Under the pieces are notes generated by a model that saw nothing but the letters and a program-made list of their open reading frames with translations, was not told where the DNA came from and did not search any database. Positions 63,337-64,000 of a stretch of 64,000 nt of DNA are shown here, piece after piece (the first letter of the stretch is position 1; the number at the start of each line of letters is the position of its first letter). Source of the DNA: an uncultured Ruminococcus sp. (GTDB taxonomy: Bacteria > Bacillota > Clostridia > Oscillospirales > Ruminococcaceae); contig CANQVK010000002.1 in assembly GCA_947627275.1 (NCBI GenBank), forward strand, positions 1-64,000, read 5' to 3'. A program made the translations under genes and the position numbers.

Positions 63337-63474
63337 TTACCTCCCGTTGGCGATATATGAGATTATAGAACAGTCTTTGTACATGATCATTGTAATTATA
63401 AAAAGTATGATCGTTGCAATACAGCCTGCCGCTGTACACATAAGCAAAAGTCTTTTGAATATCTTATCGTTCAT
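63337..63474 (-). CDS. Tiny membrane protein, 45 residues
   Basis: MNDKIFKRLLLMCTAAG then a hydrophobic stretch (about 13-31) and a polar tail ending IANGR. AGGAGG lies five to six bases before the ATG, so translation is convincing despite the size. It sits between a 74-residue membrane protein and the PstS-like gene, with two bases between its stop and the next ATG region. It could be a subunit or a small regulator of the binding protein. Confidence 0.7.
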   Translation of the reverse strand: MNDKIFKRLLLMCTAAGCIATIILFIITMIMYKDCSIISYIANGR

Positions 63475-63483
63475 AATATCCTC

Positions 63484-63708
63484 CTACATATGGCTTAAAG
63501 ACATCATAAAAAGTACGCACAGCGCAAGGAATGCCAATGTCATGACAAGAAATATGGCAGCAGAAATAATCAGCGGCAGCAAACGCTTTTTCTTCAACTC
63601 GGGATTATCCTTGGGTGTTCTGACATATCTTACGACAGATATGATAAGCCATATAAGTACAGCAATAGGGATACCGAAAAAAGCGGCGTTTAATAATAAA
63701 TATTCCAT
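63484..63708 (-). CDS. Small two-TM membrane protein, 74 residues
   Basis: Two hydrophobic segments (about 6-25 and 44-70) with a basic loop (RTPKDNPELKKKRL) between them, which by the positive-inside rule faces the cytoplasm. It has a strong CGGAGG site and is the first gene of the operon with a good promoter upstream. It is not recognised by family. With the 45-residue protein it may form a small membrane complex for the PstS-like protein. Confidence 0.72.
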   Translation of the reverse strand: MEYLLLNAAFFGIPIAVLIWLIISVVRYVRTPKDNPELKKKRLLPLIISAAIFLVMTLAFLALCVLFMMSLSHM

Positions 63709-63737
63709 ATCGTGACCTCCGTTTTTAGTGTACTTTT

Positions 63738-63766
63738 ATTATATCAGATATGGAGAATTTTTACAA
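63738..63766 (-). promoter_or_regulatory. Promoter of the small-membrane-protein/PstS-like/PAS operon
   Basis: On the minus strand TTGTAA (63761-63766), 17 bp, TATAAT (63738-63743). It shows the operon is transcribed independently of queA. Confidence 0.6.
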
Positions 63767-63804
63767 GTGGTAAATGTCACATAAAAAGTTACAAATGTAA
63801 TTGC

Positions 63805-64000
63805 TTAAAGTATGCACATGGAATCTCCGAAGCTGAAAAAACGGTATTTTTCACTAACAGCGGTTTTGTAGGCGTTCATAGTATTTTCATAGCCCATAAA
63901 CGCCGAAACAAGCATAATAAGAGTGCTTTCAGGAAGATGAAAATTTGTTATAAGTCCGTCAATACACTTGAACTCATATCCCGGATAAATGAAAATATCC
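63805..64000 (-). CDS. queA: S-adenosylmethionine:tRNA ribosyltransferase-isomerase QueA, C-terminal part
   Basis: A partial gene running off the right edge; 64 codons plus the stop at 63805 are visible. The end reads [34 protein letters not shown] and [13 protein letters not shown], the typical QueA C-terminus. QueA adds the epoxycyclopentane ring to preQ1 in tRNA, after the Tgt step. tgt lies about 2 kb further along the same strand. Confidence 0.93.
   Translation of the reverse strand, partial: DIFIYPGYEFKCIDGLITNFHLPESTLIMLVSAFMGYENTMNAYKTAVSEKYRFFSFGDSMCIL

Overview
The window looks like a chromosome segment of a low-to-moderate GC Bacillota of the Ruminococcus type (Oscillospiraceae). 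Reasons: type I dockerins on secreted enzymes (GH30, CE2-like esterase, M23 peptidase), a MurT/GatD pair, an asparagine T-box, AGGAGG-type ribosome sites, several TTG/GTG starts, and many vegetative promoters with a 17-bp spacer. No phage, CRISPR array, rRNA or intact transposase was seen. One tRNA-Arg(CCU) is present.

Layout. 0-5 kb: a GT-C-like membrane protein on the minus strand, then a plus-strand operon that looks like a spore cortex-lytic (SleC-like) protein split into three genes, then tRNA-Arg. 5-13 kb: pduL and a GNAT gene; convergent to them a CobD/HisC-like aminotransferase and a minus-strand housekeeping operon (MscS, metallophosphoesterase, two FAD proteins, a small NrdD-like protein, ksgA). 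13.5-18 kb: two dockerin enzymes, a CE2-like esterase and a GH30 with two CBM32-like modules. 18-21 kb: a minus-strand sortase locus with its likely substrate, which carries an unusual sorting signal. 21-31.6 kb: a DUF4011-type SF1 helicase broken by one in-frame TAG, followed by murT-gatD-GH25 lysozyme and a lipid flippase (cell-wall operon). 31.8-38.8 kb: an EF-G paralogue and a 1532-residue soluble hybrid histidine kinase.

38.8-46.1 kb is the most unusual part. An M23 peptidase with a dockerin is flanked by two inverted, palindromic MITE-like elements. It is preceded by a pentanucleotide-repeat mini-ORF and a terminator hairpin, which together look like a phase-variable attenuator. Next to it lies a BlaI/BlaR-like locus: repressor, then an M56 peptidase fused to a C-terminal extracytoplasmic domain, then a lipoprotein with three copies of that same domain. 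Two BlaI-type operators overlap a consensus promoter, and there is no beta-lactamase.

46.3-64 kb: T-box, asnS and asnA; an MFS gene with a frameshift; hflX, hslO, a methyltransferase and two paralogous lipoproteins; secA; a SUFU-domain protein; a HAD phosphatase; tgt; and a four-gene operon (two tiny membrane proteins, a PstS-like binding protein and a PAS protein) sitting between queA, which runs off the right edge, and tgt.

Intergenic DNA is rich in related palindromes with the half-site ATACTC..CGCTATTGCAA (about ten copies or fragments). Two distant promoters lie inside a shared block of about 65 bp. All function calls come from reading translated sequence and motifs; no database search was run.
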